A DNA stretch of 64,000 nt from Thiomonas sp. FB-Cd (GTDB lineage Bacteria > Pseudomonadota > Gammaproteobacteria > Burkholderiales > Burkholderiaceae_C), in assembly GCF_000733775.1 (NCBI RefSeq), contig NZ_JPOE01000005.1, forward strand, positions 124,001-188,000. The letters run 5' to 3'. A program made the position numbers and the translations under genes. Numbering within the stretch: position 1 is the stretch's first letter; the number at the start of each line of letters is the position of its first letter. Positions 1-9,600 of this stretch are shown here, in pieces. The notes under the pieces are model-generated. The model had not been told where the DNA came from, ran no database searches, and saw nothing but the letters and a program-made list of their open reading frames with translations.

Positions 1-150
1 TCCGCGGTAAAACCCGGTTGGGCTGATGTGGTGGCGCAAATGCACTTCACCGGTGGTGGGCTCAAGCGCCACAGGAGGCTGACCCAAATGCTGGTGCGAG
101 CGATGCATGCCGCGCTTGGACGGCGATTTCTTGTTCTGCTGGACGGCCAT
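1..150 (-). CDS. rpmF: 50S ribosomal protein L32, 3' end cut by window edge
   Basis: The minus strand starts at 150 with [19 protein letters not shown] and continues to [13 protein letters not shown] at the edge. This is the diagnostic N-terminus and the HHISP-GFYRG core of bacterial L32. About 50 of the usual ~60 residues are visible. L32 is a small zinc-ribbon or ribbon-like protein of the large subunit near the peptidyl-transferase centre. It lies 63 bp downstream of yceD on the same strand, the widespread yceD-rpmF operon. The start is unambiguous. Confidence 0.97.
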   Translation of the reverse strand, partial: MAVQQNKKSPSKRGMHRSHQHLGQPPVALEPTTGEVHLRHHISPTGFYRG

Positions 151-213
151 AGTGCTACCCCGTGCGAAAAATCCAACGATTGTACACGCGCAGGCTTCTT
201 GGGTTCCGAAAAT

Positions 214-813
214 CTAGCCCGGCTTTTTCAGCCGCGCCAACGCGGCGAACGGCGACTCGCGAGTCCCGCGAACCTGCGCCTCGGCAGCTCGGTTTTGCAG
301 GCCCTCGGCCACGATGGGCTGAGGACACACGTCATGCATGGGAACCAGCGGTAGCGCGAGGATGAGCTGGTCTTCCACCAGGCTGCGGACATCCGTCGCT
401 CCACGCACGCACAAGGCCTCTTCCTCGGACTCGAGTTCCTCGATGGTCAACTCGGGCTCCTCCTCAACCAGCCGGAACAGCGCCGTGTCATGCACTTCCT
501 GCATGGAACCCTGCAGACATCGTTGGCACTGCATCGGCAGCACCGCCTGTACACTCAACTCCACCACGGCCTGAGCTGGCTGGCCAGCTCGTTGCCGCAT
601 GAATCCACGCAAGCTCCAGTTTGCATGCAAGGATTTCAGGGAAGTGGGTGTGCCCATGAGCGAGGACGCCAAGCGGGGCAAATCAGGCACGGCAAACCGC
701 CCCTCAAGCACACGCTGCTGCCGCGCAAACTCTTGCAGATTCAGGCGCAATTCCTCGGTGGGCGCAGGACTGGCAGGATCATCTCGCATCATGGGCGCAG
801 TGTAGCCCCGCAT
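214..813 (-). CDS. yceD: YceD / DUF177 family protein (23S rRNA accumulation)
   Basis: A 199-residue acidic protein. Its C-terminal half carries the DUF177 pattern, with a CQRC pair (QCQRCL) followed by a run of acidic residues (EEEPELTIEELESEEE). YceD proteins are needed for normal 23S rRNA levels and are almost always co-transcribed with rpmF, as here. The first start is at 813; two in-frame ATGs at 792 and 789 are equally possible, and none has a good Shine-Dalgarno sequence. The product is cytoplasmic. Family membership is clear, while the molecular mechanism is not known from sequence. Confidence 0.9.
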   Translation of the reverse strand: MRGYTAPMMRDDPASPAPTEELRLNLQEFARQQRVLEGRFAVPDLPRLASSLMGTPTSLKSLHANWSLRGFMRQRAGQPAQAVVELSVQAVLPMQCQRCLQGSMQEVHDTALFRLVEEEPELTIEELESEEEALCVRGATDVRSLVEDQLILALPLVPMHDVCPQPIVAEGLQNRAAEAQVRGTRESPFAALARLKKPG

Positions 814-848
814 ACTTTCGCTTACCTGCCCGCCTTGGCAATACTCCT

Positions 849-862
849 AAACTTAAGAGTTT
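849..862. promoter_or_regulatory. 14-bp inverted repeat, candidate operator between yceD and the YeeE pair
   Basis: AAACT-TAAG-AGTTT is a perfect palindrome in an AT-rich patch of an otherwise GC-rich divergent intergenic region. It sits about 95 bp before the YeeE-type transporter start. The position suits a repressor site for a sulfur-responsive regulator, but no regulator gene is adjacent. The site class is inferred only. Confidence 0.3.
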
Positions 863-955
863 TCCGCCTCGATCCTGCGCGTCGTACACGGCGCGCCGCA
901 AGCGCCCATGCAGCGAAAAGGACGGGTCCAGTTTTCGATTTTTCCGGATACTTAC

Positions 956-1432
956 ATGGATTGGATTGCACGCTTGTTTCCTACAGGTTGGACTCACTTT
1001 CTCGCTGGAGGTGTTGCGATCGGCGCGGGTGTGAGCCTACTGTTTCTTCTCACCGGGTTCATTGGCGGAGTGAGCACTGCGTATAGCGCCGTATGGTCCT
1101 ATTTCAGCTCGTGGCCACACTTTCGACAAGAGAAATTCATAGCCACCCGCAACTGGCGGCTGACCTATGCGTTGGGGATGATCCTGGGAGCCCTGGTGTT
1201 CACGATCGCCTTCAATCACGGCGAGAGTTTCGTGACTCGCGTTCCGACCTGGCAACTTCTGTTCGGGGGCGTCATCGGCGGCTTCGGTGCCCGTATGGGC
1301 GGCGGGTGCACATCAGGCCATGGCATCTGCGGCCTTGGCTCGCTGCAATTGCCATCGCTCTTGGCGGTCATCACCTTTCTCTTCACCGCGATCGTTACCG
1401 CGCATGTGGTGCGAGCGCTTGGGGGATTCTGA
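956..1432 (+). CDS. YeeE/YedE-type sulfur (thiosulfate) transport half-protein, N-terminal half
   Basis: A ~158-residue integral membrane protein with four hydrophobic segments. It carries the DUF395 signature GARMGGGCTSGHGICG around residue 113, whose cysteine is the conserved substrate-path cysteine of YeeE/TsuA thiosulfate importers. The start ATG at 956 (MDWIARLFPTGW) is preferred over one at 908, whose extra 16 residues look unlike a membrane protein. It is one base from the next gene, which supplies the second half, so the pair probably forms one transporter. Full-length YeeE proteins are ~350 residues, so this is the split form seen in many proteobacteria. Confidence 0.85.
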   Translation: MDWIARLFPTGWTHFLAGGVAIGAGVSLLFLLTGFIGGVSTAYSAVWSYFSSWPHFRQEKFIATRNWRLTYALGMILGALVFTIAFNHGESFVTRVPTWQLLFGGVIGGFGARMGGGCTSGHGICGLGSLQLPSLLAVITFLFTAIVTAHVVRALGGF

Positions 1433-1433
1433 C

Positions 1434-1862
1434 ATGCTCAAACGCGTACGCCCCCTGCCTGTACTCGTCTCCGCCCTGCTCGCCGGCAGCCTCTTCGGCT
1501 TCGGTCTAGCCTTGTCAACCATGGTCAAGCCCGAGGCGATCATCCAGTTCCTGCTCCTCAGAAATATGGGCCTTTTGCTGGTCATGGCCGGCGCCGCTTT
1601 CGTCGTGATGCTGGCCTATCGCTTCATCCCCAGACTCATGCGCACCCCAGTGTTCGGCCTAGGCTGGGGTGTTCATCCCTCTCACCTCAACGCCCGTACG
1701 ATTATCGGTGCCGCGCTGTTCGGGGTGGGATGGGGCTTGAGCGGTGTGTGTCCCGGCCCTGCGCTGGCCGCGCTTGGCGTTGGCAACTGGCCACTCCTTT
1801 ATGTGATCGGTGGAATCCTGATTGGCGCCTGGCTTGAGGGCCGGTTTTTCGAAAAGGACTGA
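1434..1862 (+). CDS. YeeE/YedE-type sulfur transport half-protein, C-terminal half
   Basis: A 142-residue membrane protein with four hydrophobic segments. The second conserved YeeE motif, GVGWGLSGVCPGPAL, contains the other conserved cysteine. It begins with ATG at 1434, one base after the TGA of the preceding half, so the two are translationally coupled. Homologous pairs (PmpA/PmpB type) occur with sulfide-responsive regulators and sulfur dioxygenases. Here the neighbours are yceD and maf, so the job is judged from family alone: inner-membrane uptake of thiosulfate or another sulfur compound. Confidence 0.85.
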   Translation: MLKRVRPLPVLVSALLAGSLFGFGLALSTMVKPEAIIQFLLLRNMGLLLVMAGAAFVVMLAYRFIPRLMRTPVFGLGWGVHPSHLNARTIIGAALFGVGWGLSGVCPGPALAALGVGNWPLLYVIGGILIGAWLEGRFFEKD

Positions 1863-1867
1863 AAGAC

Positions 1868-2482
1868 ATGCACGGCATTGCGCAGCCGCATGACCATCCG
1901 CCCCTGGTGCTCGCCTCGACCTCGGTCTACCGACGCGAGCTTTTGCAACGCCTGCGCCTTGCCTTCTCTGTGCGCAGCCCGCAGACCGACGAAACTCAAC
2001 TGCCGAGTGAAGCGCCACGCGAGATGGCGTTGCGATTGGCCAAGGCCAAAGCAAGTGCCGTCGCGTCCTTCGAACCTGGGGCTTGGGTCATCGGGTCGGA
2101 CCAGGTATGCGCATGCGAGGGGCGTGTCCTGGGCAAACCTGGTAGCCATGATGCAGCCGCTGCGCAGTTGCGCCTCCTGAGCGGACGCGAGTCGGTGTTT
2201 CATACGGCAATTGCACTCGTCGCGCCGGATGGCCGGACGCAGGTGCAGGAGGTCCCTACGCGGGTACGCATGCGCCTGCTAACCGACATGCAGATCGAGG
2301 CCTATTTGCGCGCGGACCAACCCTACGACTGCGCCGGCAGCGCCAAGTCCGAGAGTCTCGGGATCGCGCTCGTTGAAGCCATCAGCAGCGACGATCCAAC
2401 GGCAATTGTCGGGCTACCACTCATTGCCCTGTGCAACATGCTTCTCGCTGCGGGATTTCCCGTATTGGGGTCTGCCGCGTGA
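1868..2482 (+). CDS. Maf-family nucleoside triphosphate pyrophosphatase (YceF-like)
   Basis: A 204-residue protein. The N-terminal motif LASTSVYRRELLQRL matches the Maf (S/T)xSxxRxxLL loop. It is followed by SPQTDE, AKAKA and GSDQVCACEGRVLGKPG, the nucleotide-binding segments, and the DP-A-IVGLPL segment near the C-terminus. Maf enzymes hydrolyse non-canonical or modified NTPs (m7GTP for YceF, dTTP/UTP for YhdE). The SDQV form and the yceD-rpmF-side location favour the YceF subgroup. The stop overlaps the next start (TGATG), so it is co-translated with the RsmI-like gene. Confidence 0.9.
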   Translation: MHGIAQPHDHPPLVLASTSVYRRELLQRLRLAFSVRSPQTDETQLPSEAPREMALRLAKAKASAVASFEPGAWVIGSDQVCACEGRVLGKPGSHDAAAAQLRLLSGRESVFHTAIALVAPDGRTQVQEVPTRVRMRLLTDMQIEAYLRADQPYDCAGSAKSESLGIALVEAISSDDPTAIVGLPLIALCNMLLAAGFPVLGSAA

Positions 2483-3237
2483 TGGAGCCGCCCAGGACGC
2501 AGGAGGGCAGGCTCCTACTGGTTCCAACGCCATTGGCCGACGTGGCGCAGACGCCGCTCAGCGATATTTTGCCGCAGGCCACGATCCACGCTGCCAGCGC
2601 GCTGCACCACTGGATCGTTGAAAACGCAAAGACGGCGCGGGCCTTTCTGGGGGCCATTCATGCGGTTTCGCCCCTGCGGGTGCCCTTGCAGCAGCATGTC
2701 ATGGCGGTGCTTCCCAAGCATTCACAACTAGACCGTGCTTCCACACGCTCGCTGTTGCAGGCCGCGCGAAATGGGCAGGACATCGGACTGCTGTCGGAAG
2801 CCGGCGCACCGTGCATCGCAGATCCGGGCGCAGCAGTCGTTGCGGCCGCGCATGAGCTGGGCATTACCGTCGTGCCGCTGGTCGGCCCAAGCAGCATTCT
2901 TCTCGGGCTCATGGCAAGCGGTCTGGATGGCCAGCGTTTCGCCTTTCAGGGCTATCTGCCCGTTCAGGCCGAGGCTCGCGACGCGACGATCCGGGCCCTC
3001 GAGCGCGAAAGCGCCCAGCGCCATCAGACGCAGTTGTGCATCGAAACACCCTACCGCAACGCTTCGCTGCTGCTGGCCATGACCCGCGTTCTGCAACCGG
3101 CGACGCGGCTGACTGTGGCTTGCGGTCTTACAGGACCGCAGGCGTTCGTGCGCACACGCACTGTGGAGCAATGGCGCCATGAAGGGATCGCCATGCCCGA
3201 AAAGATTCCGGCGCTTTTCGGTTTTTTGGCGGACTGA
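2482..3237 (+). CDS. RsmI-like SAM-dependent methyltransferase (tetrapyrrole methylase fold)
   Basis: About 251 residues from ATG at 2482, which shares one base with the maf stop. It opens with LLLVPTPLADV, matching the YxVxTPIGNL motif of the RsmI family, and has GLLSEAGAPCIADPGAAVV (family LVSDAGTPGISDPG) and PLVGPSSILLGLMASG. RsmI methylates the 2'-OH of C1402 of 16S rRNA. The glycine-rich motif is altered (EAGAPCIADPG) and the protein is shorter than typical RsmI (~285 residues) because it lacks the C-terminal winged extension. It is probably the short paralogue common beside maf in Burkholderiales, with uncertain substrate. Confidence 0.8.
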   Translation: MEPPRTQEGRLLLVPTPLADVAQTPLSDILPQATIHAASALHHWIVENAKTARAFLGAIHAVSPLRVPLQQHVMAVLPKHSQLDRASTRSLLQAARNGQDIGLLSEAGAPCIADPGAAVVAAAHELGITVVPLVGPSSILLGLMASGLDGQRFAFQGYLPVQAEARDATIRALERESAQRHQTQLCIETPYRNASLLLAMTRVLQPATRLTVACGLTGPQAFVRTRTVEQWRHEGIAMPEKIPALFGFLAD

Positions 3238-3264
3238 CCGGCTCGCAAAAGGCTGTCTCCTGCG

Positions 3265-4266
3265 TCACTGCAGCGACCAACCACCGCTTTGCATCATCTC
3301 GTGCATGGCGCCCATGCCGAGAGACGCACCGAAACGCTTGGCTAGCCGGTCCACCACGTTTTCACTCCGGGTGTAGTCCACCAGCGTTTTTTCATGCACC
3401 ACGTCGCGCGCCACACTGTCGGTGTCGCCAAAACCGTCCGCCAGACCTTGCTGCACCGCGGATTCGCCAGTCCACACCAGTCCGGAGAAGGTATCGTCGT
3501 TGATTTTCAACCGCTTGCCGCGCCCCTTCTCGACTGCGGCAATGAACTGCATGTGGATCTGCTTGAGCATCCCCAACGCGTAGGTCTTCTGGTCTTCGGG
3601 CATGGGCGAAAAAGGATCCATGAATCCCTTTTTAGCGCCTGCCGTGAGCAGGCGCCGGGTTACCCCCAACTTGTCCATCAGCCCTGATACGCCAAACCCC
3701 TCCATCAACACGCCGATGGATCCGACCAAGCTTGCCGGGTTCACGTAGATCTTGTCGGTTGCCACTGCGATGTAATAGGCTGCCGAGGCGCAGACCTCGT
3801 CGCAAACCGCGTAGATGGGTATGTGCTTGTGCCTTGCGCGCAGGCGCCAGATCTCCGCGTTGATCTGGCTGGCCTGCACCGGACTGCCCCCGGGGCTGTT
3901 GATACGAAGGATCACGGCCTTGGTGTTCGCATCATCAAAGGCATCCTGCAAAGCAGCGTTGATGTTGTCCGCGCTGGCAACCGACGAGGCAGAAATCTCC
4001 CCGTTGATCTCGACCAGTGCCGTGTGCGCGCCAGCCGACGTCCCGCTCGTGTACTCGGCGATGTAGCCACCACCAAGCACGGCCAGCAGCAGACCGAGGA
4101 AGACCAGGCGAAAAAAAATCGACCAGCGGCGAGCACGACGCTTTTCGGCGACGATTTCCAATACCAACCTTTCCATCACGCTGCGCTCCCATGCGCCGGA
4201 AGGCGGATGCGCAGAGTCGCCGAGCGCGGGTTCTCGTGGAAAGTCTTCAGGATGCTTATCGTTCAT
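3265..4266 (-). CDS. sppA: Signal peptide peptidase SppA-type S49 protease
   Basis: A 333-residue membrane-anchored serine protease. It has a cytoplasmic N-terminus, one transmembrane segment at about residues 48-68 (FFRLVFLGLLLAVLGGGYIA) and then a single S49 domain. The motif RINSPGGSP, the nucleophile serine in CASAAYYIA (near residue 160) and the general-base lysine in GAKKGF (near residue 211) form the Ser-Lys dyad. The length matches the short (SohB/SppA36K) forms that work as ring oligomers to degrade leftover signal peptides. It converges on the methyltransferase gene with only 27 bp between them. Confidence 0.93.
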   Translation of the reverse strand: MNDKHPEDFPREPALGDSAHPPSGAWERSVMERLVLEIVAEKRRARRWSIFFRLVFLGLLLAVLGGGYIAEYTSGTSAGAHTALVEINGEISASSVASADNINAALQDAFDDANTKAVILRINSPGGSPVQASQINAEIWRLRARHKHIPIYAVCDEVCASAAYYIAVATDKIYVNPASLVGSIGVLMEGFGVSGLMDKLGVTRRLLTAGAKKGFMDPFSPMPEDQKTYALGMLKQIHMQFIAAVEKGRGKRLKINDDTFSGLVWTGESAVQQGLADGFGDTDSVARDVVHEKTLVDYTRSENVVDRLAKRFGASLGMGAMHEMMQSGGWSLQ

Positions 4267-4354
4267 GGCTTTTCAGGCAGCGTCGTCGCGTGCGGCACCA
4301 AAGCCGCGCGCGGGCAGAATACCAGTGTGCGCTGACCCACATGCTGCTGCAGGC

Positions 4355-5017
4355 TCATTTGCCAAGAAGAAAACGCTGCAGCGAGGCCACTGAATCGGCC
4401 ACATAGACGGGCTGCAATGCAGCCAGTTCACGAGCGTCGTGAGCCCCGTAAGTTACGGCAAGCGCGGCAGCGCCTGCATTACGCGCCATGAGCAGGTCGT
4501 GGGTCGTGTCGCCAATCATCAGGGTTTCCTCGGGGCCATGGCCGAGCGTCTCCATGATCTGTTGCAGCATGGCCGGGTGCGGCTTGGACTCACTCTCATC
4601 GGCTGTGCGCGTTGCATCGAACAGATGGCGCAGGTCGGTGTGGTCAAGTGCGCGGTCCAGTCCCAGCCGCGACTTGCCAGTGGCTACGGCGATGCTATGC
4701 CCGGCGGATTTGAGTGCCAGCAGCATGTCGAGCGCGCCAGGAAACAATGTAAGGTCGTTGTCGTGTGCAAAGTAGTGACGGCGGTAGGCCTGCGAGAGCT
4801 TGTCGTAATCACCTGGGTCCAGCATCGGTGCGGCGAAGCGCAAGGCATCGCCCAGGCCCAGGCCGATCACATAGGACGCATCAACATCGCTGGGCACGGC
4901 GAGGCCCAAATCCCGACAGGCGGCCTGGATCGACCGGGTGATGACGGCGGTGGAGTCCATCAAGGTCCCATCCCAATCGAAGACCAGGAGGGAATATGCG
5001 GTTCGTGCAGGGGACAT
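4355..5017 (-). CDS. HAD-superfamily hydrolase, phosphoglycolate phosphatase-like
   Basis: About 220 residues from ATG at 5017 (MSPARTAYSLL). An upstream ATG at 5050 would overlap rluC. HAD motif I is FDWDGTLMDS with nucleophile Asp14 and acid Asp16, motif II is VATGKS, and motif III/IV is KPHPAML with GDTTHDLLMARNAGA. There is an all-helical C1 cap between motifs I and II. It resembles Gph and the PGP-like protein usually found between rluC and sppA in Burkholderiales. Substrate is not certain. It lies 8 bp after rluC, in the same transcription unit. Confidence 0.85.
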   Translation of the reverse strand: MSPARTAYSLLVFDWDGTLMDSTAVITRSIQAACRDLGLAVPSDVDASYVIGLGLGDALRFAAPMLDPGDYDKLSQAYRRHYFAHDNDLTLFPGALDMLLALKSAGHSIAVATGKSRLGLDRALDHTDLRHLFDATRTADESESKPHPAMLQQIMETLGHGPEETLMIGDTTHDLLMARNAGAAALAVTYGAHDARELAALQPVYVADSVASLQRFLLGK

Positions 5018-5025
5018 ATGCGTGT

Positions 5026-6039
5026 TCAGGATTGGGGGGACGGCCGGCACAGTTCACTGAGGCGCCGCAACCAGCGTGCGTCTTCTTCCGGCCAGTCGGC
5101 CGTCAGCACCAACGGCTGACCGCTGTGTGGGTGATTGAGCGCCAGCCTGGCCGCGTGCAAAAACATGCGGGCGTTGCCAGGCAACCCTGCCAGCAGACCG
5201 CCTCGTGCCAGAGTCCGGTTGAAGGCCTCGGACCCGTACTTTTCATCGCCCACAATGGGGAACCCCAAGCTTTGTAGATGCACGCGGATCTGATGGGTGC
5301 GCCCCGTGTGGATCCGTGCCTCAAGCAGGGTCAATCCCGGCACGCCCGTCGCTGTGACCAGCGCGGAATCTGGCCAAGGGTAGCGCTGCAGGGGACGAAA
5401 CTGGGTTCGAGCCGGTTGGCCCTCGCCAGCCGCCGCCACCCTTACGCGCCGCTCGCCTGAGACTGTGAGGAATTTATGCAGAGGCGTGTTCACCGTGACC
5501 GCATCACCCTTCCACAACCCGGCCACGAGTGCAAAATACCGCTTGTCAGCCTCGCGCTCGCGCAGACTGGCGTGCACGGCAGTCAGGGCACTGCGCTTTT
5601 TGGCCAACAGCAACACTCCGGAAGTATCACGATCGAGCCGATGAACCAATTCCAGAAAACGCCCCTCCTGGCCTGCACGCATGGATTCGATCACCCCGAA
5701 ACTCAGACCCGACCCACCATGCACGGCGATTCCTGCCGGCTTATTGATGGCCAGTAGCCACGCGTCCTCATGCAGAATCGGGTATTGCCGAGCCGGCGCT
5801 GCCGTGCCTGGCGGTGCGGTGCGGATCGGCGGCACACGCACCTGATCCGACTCGTTCAACTTCTGCGACGCCTCGGCGCGCGCGCCATTGACGCGCACTT
5901 CGCCCGAACGCACGATGCGATAAATGTGGCTGCGAGGCACCCCTTTGAGCACGCGCGCGAGAAAGTTGTCCAAGCGTTGGCCTGCCCCTGATTCGCCCAC
6001 TGGGAGCACGGTGGCTGCTGCTGGAGTGGGAGGGTGCAT
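5026..6039 (-). CDS. rluC: 23S rRNA pseudouridine synthase RluC
   Basis: About 337 residues from the ATG at 6039 (MHPPTP); another in-frame ATG lies at 6096. An S4 RNA-binding domain occupies residues ~20-70 (GQRLDNFLARVLKGVPRSHIY). The RluA-type catalytic domain follows, with HRLDRDTSG (catalytic Asp136), INKPAGIAVHGG and RTHQIRVHLQSLGFPIVGDEKYG. RluC converts U955, U2504 and U2580 of 23S rRNA to pseudouridine. Divergence from rne is the standard betaproteobacterial arrangement. Neither start has a clear ribosome-binding site; the downstream ATG is embedded in an AT-rich patch (AATTATATG). Confidence 0.93.
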   Translation of the reverse strand: MHPPTPAAATVLPVGESGAGQRLDNFLARVLKGVPRSHIYRIVRSGEVRVNGARAEASQKLNESDQVRVPPIRTAPPGTAAPARQYPILHEDAWLLAINKPAGIAVHGGSGLSFGVIESMRAGQEGRFLELVHRLDRDTSGVLLLAKKRSALTAVHASLREREADKRYFALVAGLWKGDAVTVNTPLHKFLTVSGERRVRVAAAGEGQPARTQFRPLQRYPWPDSALVTATGVPGLTLLEARIHTGRTHQIRVHLQSLGFPIVGDEKYGSEAFNRTLARGGLLAGLPGNARMFLHAARLALNHPHSGQPLVLTADWPEEDARWLRRLSELCRPSPQS

Positions 6040-6698
6040 ATAATTGGCGTACGAAGCGCGTGCTAACAGAGGCCGGCTGAGTGGATGGATGTGCATCTGA
6101 ATGCCGTGGGGCCTGAATCAAACTGAAGGATTCACGCCCATTGATCTGGCATTTTAGGTCCGCATCCGTGCCGCTTTCGAGAACTCCGCCAATGGGAGCC
6201 CCGAAGCGGCAACCCAACCGACGGGCATGGTCTCTGCGCAGCGCCGAAGTCCGCACGTCCAGCGGCCCAGACCCAAGAGGTTGTCTGGCCTGCTGCTGGA
6301 TCAGCAAGCTCGAAGTCTGAACGAACAGAATGCCCCATATGACCCGGCCCCAGGCCGCGGTCCATGACAAAACGCATAACGTGCCCATTCCCAACTGCCT
6401 TTATCCCGCCCCGCGCACTGCGCCCGCTGTCGGCATCGCATGCCGCGCGGCGCGTCGTCTGGGGTTGTGGTTCGCGGATGGAACGTGTGAAGCTAATCCG
6501 TGCCTGAGCATGCATCCATGCCCAGATCCCGGTGGCTGCGCCTCACTCACGAGGCTTTTGTCCTGAAGGAGGTGGCGAGCTTGCTCGCCACCTTGTGGTC
6601 ATTCTCCAGTCTGGCACCGTGCCTGCTGCGCGAGTTGGGTCCAAGTGGCCCCGTTGCAGTCACGCAGCCCGCCCGATGGGTGGGATGGAGATATTGAA
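6040..6698. other. Intergenic region holding the rne leader and divergent rluC/rne promoters
   Basis: About 660 bp without a convincing gene. A long 5' leader is typical of rne, whose product autoregulates by cutting its own leader. One perfect hairpin stands out at 6572-6591. I found no promoter hexamers I would commit to. Short reading frames here (for example on the minus strand to 6394) have no family features. Confidence 0.6.
6571..6592 (+). promoter_or_regulatory. Perfect hairpin with CUUG loop in the rne leader
   Basis: GGTGGCGAG-CTTG-CTCGCCACC forms a 9-bp perfect stem closed by the extra-stable CUUG tetraloop, about 106 nt before the rne start codon. It is not followed by a T-tract, so it is not a terminator. 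In E. coli a leader hairpin (hp2) binds RNase E and mediates rne autoregulation; a similar role is inferred here from position only. Confidence 0.45.
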
Positions 6699-9600
6699 AT
6701 GAAACGTATGTTGTTTAATGCGACGCAGGCCGAAGAGCTTCGCGTCGCCATCGTCGAAGGTCAGAAGCTGCTGGACATCGACATCGAGCAGGTCGGGCGC
6801 GAGCAGCGCAAGGGCAATATTTACCGTGCCGTCGTCACTCGGGTTGAGCCCTCGCTCGAAGCATGTTTCGTCGACTATGGCGAGGAACGCCACGGGTTCC
6901 TCCCGTTCAAAGAGATCTCGCGCCGCTACTTCAAGGATGGCGTGGCACCCTCGCAGGCACGCATCCAGGACGTGATCCGCGAAGGCCAGGAAATGCTGGT
7001 CCAGGTGGAAAAGGAAGAGCGCGGCAATAAAGGTGCTGCGCTCACCACTTTCATCTCGCTGGCCGGGCGCTATCTCGTGCTGATGCCCAATAACCCTCGC
7101 GGCGGCGGCGTGAGCCGCCGCATTGAGGGCGAAGACCGTCAGGAACTGCGCGAAACCATGGAACAGTTGCAGTACCCCGACGGCATGAGCCTGATCGCCC
7201 GGACGGCTGGCATCGGGCGCAGTGCTGAGGAACTCCAGTGGGACTTGAACTACCTGCTCAAACTCTGGTCGGCGATCGAAGAGGCCGGCGAGTCACAAAA
7301 AGGTGCTTTCCTCATCTACCAGGAGTCATCCCTGGTCATCCGCGCGATCCGCGATTACTTCACGAGTGACATCGGTGAAATTCTGATCGACACACAAGAT
7401 GTGTACGAGCAGGCCCATCAGTTCATGGCGCACGTCATGCCTGATAACGTGGACCGCGTCAAGCGTTACCGCGATGACCTTCCTCTGTTCTCGCGCTTCC
7501 AGATCGAGCACCAGATCGAGACCGCGTACTCGCGCACCGTCAACCTGCCGTCGGGCGGCGCTATCGTTATCGACCACACCGAAGCACTTGTGGCCGTCGA
7601 CGTGAATTCGGCGCGCTCCACGCGCGGAAGCGCAATCGAAGACACGGCCCTGCGCACCAACCTGGAAGCTGCGGAGGAAATTGCGCGTCAGATGCGGCTG
7701 CGCGATTTGGGCGGACTCATTGTCATGGACTTTATCGACATGGATGAGCCCAAGAACCAGCGCGCTGTGGAGGACCGATTGCGCGACTGCCTGCGACAGG
7801 ATCGCGCACGCGTGCAAACAAGCAAAATTTCTAAGTTCGGCTTGCTGGAAGTCTCGCGCCAACGCCTGCGCCCTGCGCTGTCTGAAGGCGCTTACGTGAC
7901 CTGCCCGCGCTGCAACGGAACCGGCCATATCCGCGATACCGAGTCCAGCGCGTTGCAGATTCTGCGCATCATCCAGGAAGAGGCGATGAAGGAGGGCACG
8001 GCAGCTGTGCACGTGCAAGTCCCCGTGGAGGTCGCTTCCTTCCTGCTCAACGAGAAGCGCGCCGAGATCACAAAAATCGAGTTGCGTCAGCGCGCCTCGG
8101 TGCTATTGGCGCCGAACAAGCAGCTCGAGACCCCGAATTACAAGCTTGAACGCCTCAAGCACGACGATCCACGCCTGGAAAACCTTCCCGTCAGCTACCG
8201 CATGGCGGAAGAATTCGAGCAGGAAACCACCATCCTGCGCAGCGAAAAGGATGAGCGCCCGCGCCAAGAGGCCCTGGTTCGCGGCATCACGCCCGAAGGA
8301 CCCGCGCCGTCGGCGCCTGTTCCATCAAGCCCGCCGGTTCGCGCACCCTCTGCTGCTGCGCAGGCCGTCAAGACCGAGACCTCCACCACCTCTGGCGGCG
8401 CTGGCTTCTTCAGCTGGCTGCGCAAGGTATTCGGGGGCGGTGAGACACACACCCCGGTTCAGGTCACTGCCCCATCTGCACCGTCACCCACACCCTCCGC
8501 ACCGGGCAGCGCGGCGAGCCGCAATGGCAACGGCGCCTCCCGAAACAATCGGGGCCGCGGGCGCGACGGCAGCCGACAGGGAGCCAAAGGTAACGAACGC
8601 AGTGCACGTGAACCCGCTGCCCTGAGCGAGGGACGCCGCCAAGGGCAAGGCGAGGGGGCCTCGGATAGCCCCACCGGCAAGAGCCGCTCCGCTCGCGGTG
8701 AGCGCAACGCGGCTGGGGGCAGCCTTGCCCAGCAACCCACCAAAGGCACTCGGCCCGCACAATCGGGGGAAACACAGCCTGCCCGTCCTGAGCGGGCAGA
8801 GCGTGCGGACCGCGGTGAACGCCCGGAGCGCGGACCACGCAATGGCCGCCAAACTCCACGCCCGGCTCAGGCTCCTGCCGCAGGAGAAGAGACCTGGGAA
8901 AGCTTCGGCCTGACCTTGCCAGCGCCCACACGCGCGCCGTCCGAACAACCCGGCGCATCCGTCCCGGATGAAACGCTCACGCCGCCCGTGGCACTAACGG
9001 ACATCACACCATCGCCGGTGCTCGATGAAGCCGCGCCGCCGCTGGAGGGTGCCAGTGGCGACGCGACAACGCGTCGCAACCGGGGCCGCCGGCGCCGCGG
9101 AGGCCGCGGTGGCCGATCGCAGGAAGCGACGATCAGCGATGCCGTCAACCCTGAAGATCAACAAGAACCGGTTGGGCAGGAAACGACGGACACCGATCAA
9201 AGATCGACTTCGCAGCCCACCGCTGAGGAATCATCCTTGCCAAGCCTCGAGCGCCATGTCGCCCATGCACCGACTTCTGTGGCGAGCGCTGGCGCGGCAA
9301 TGATGGCGATGCATGCCGGCGCTCAAGCCGAGAATGCCGGGCAACTACCCGCCGCTGTTGCTGAGCCTGCGCGTGCTGCACCGGCTCCAGTCGCAGAGCC
9401 TGCGTTGATCGCGCCGGCAATCGCCGTAACTCCTGCGCAGGCAGAGCCCGTGGTCCCCAGCGCTCAAGTGGCAAGTGCCACGGCCGCTGCCTTGGAGCCG
9501 ACTCCCGAGTCCCTGCCCATACCTGACCTCAACGCTGTGGTGCAGGCTGCCGGACTGCAATGGGTGCAGTCGGATCCCATACGCGTCGAGCAGGCCCAAC

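Noticed and set aside
8866..9148. Arginine-rich minus-strand frames inside the rne tail
   Set aside because: Shadows of the repetitive, GC-rich disordered C-terminal coding region of rne.
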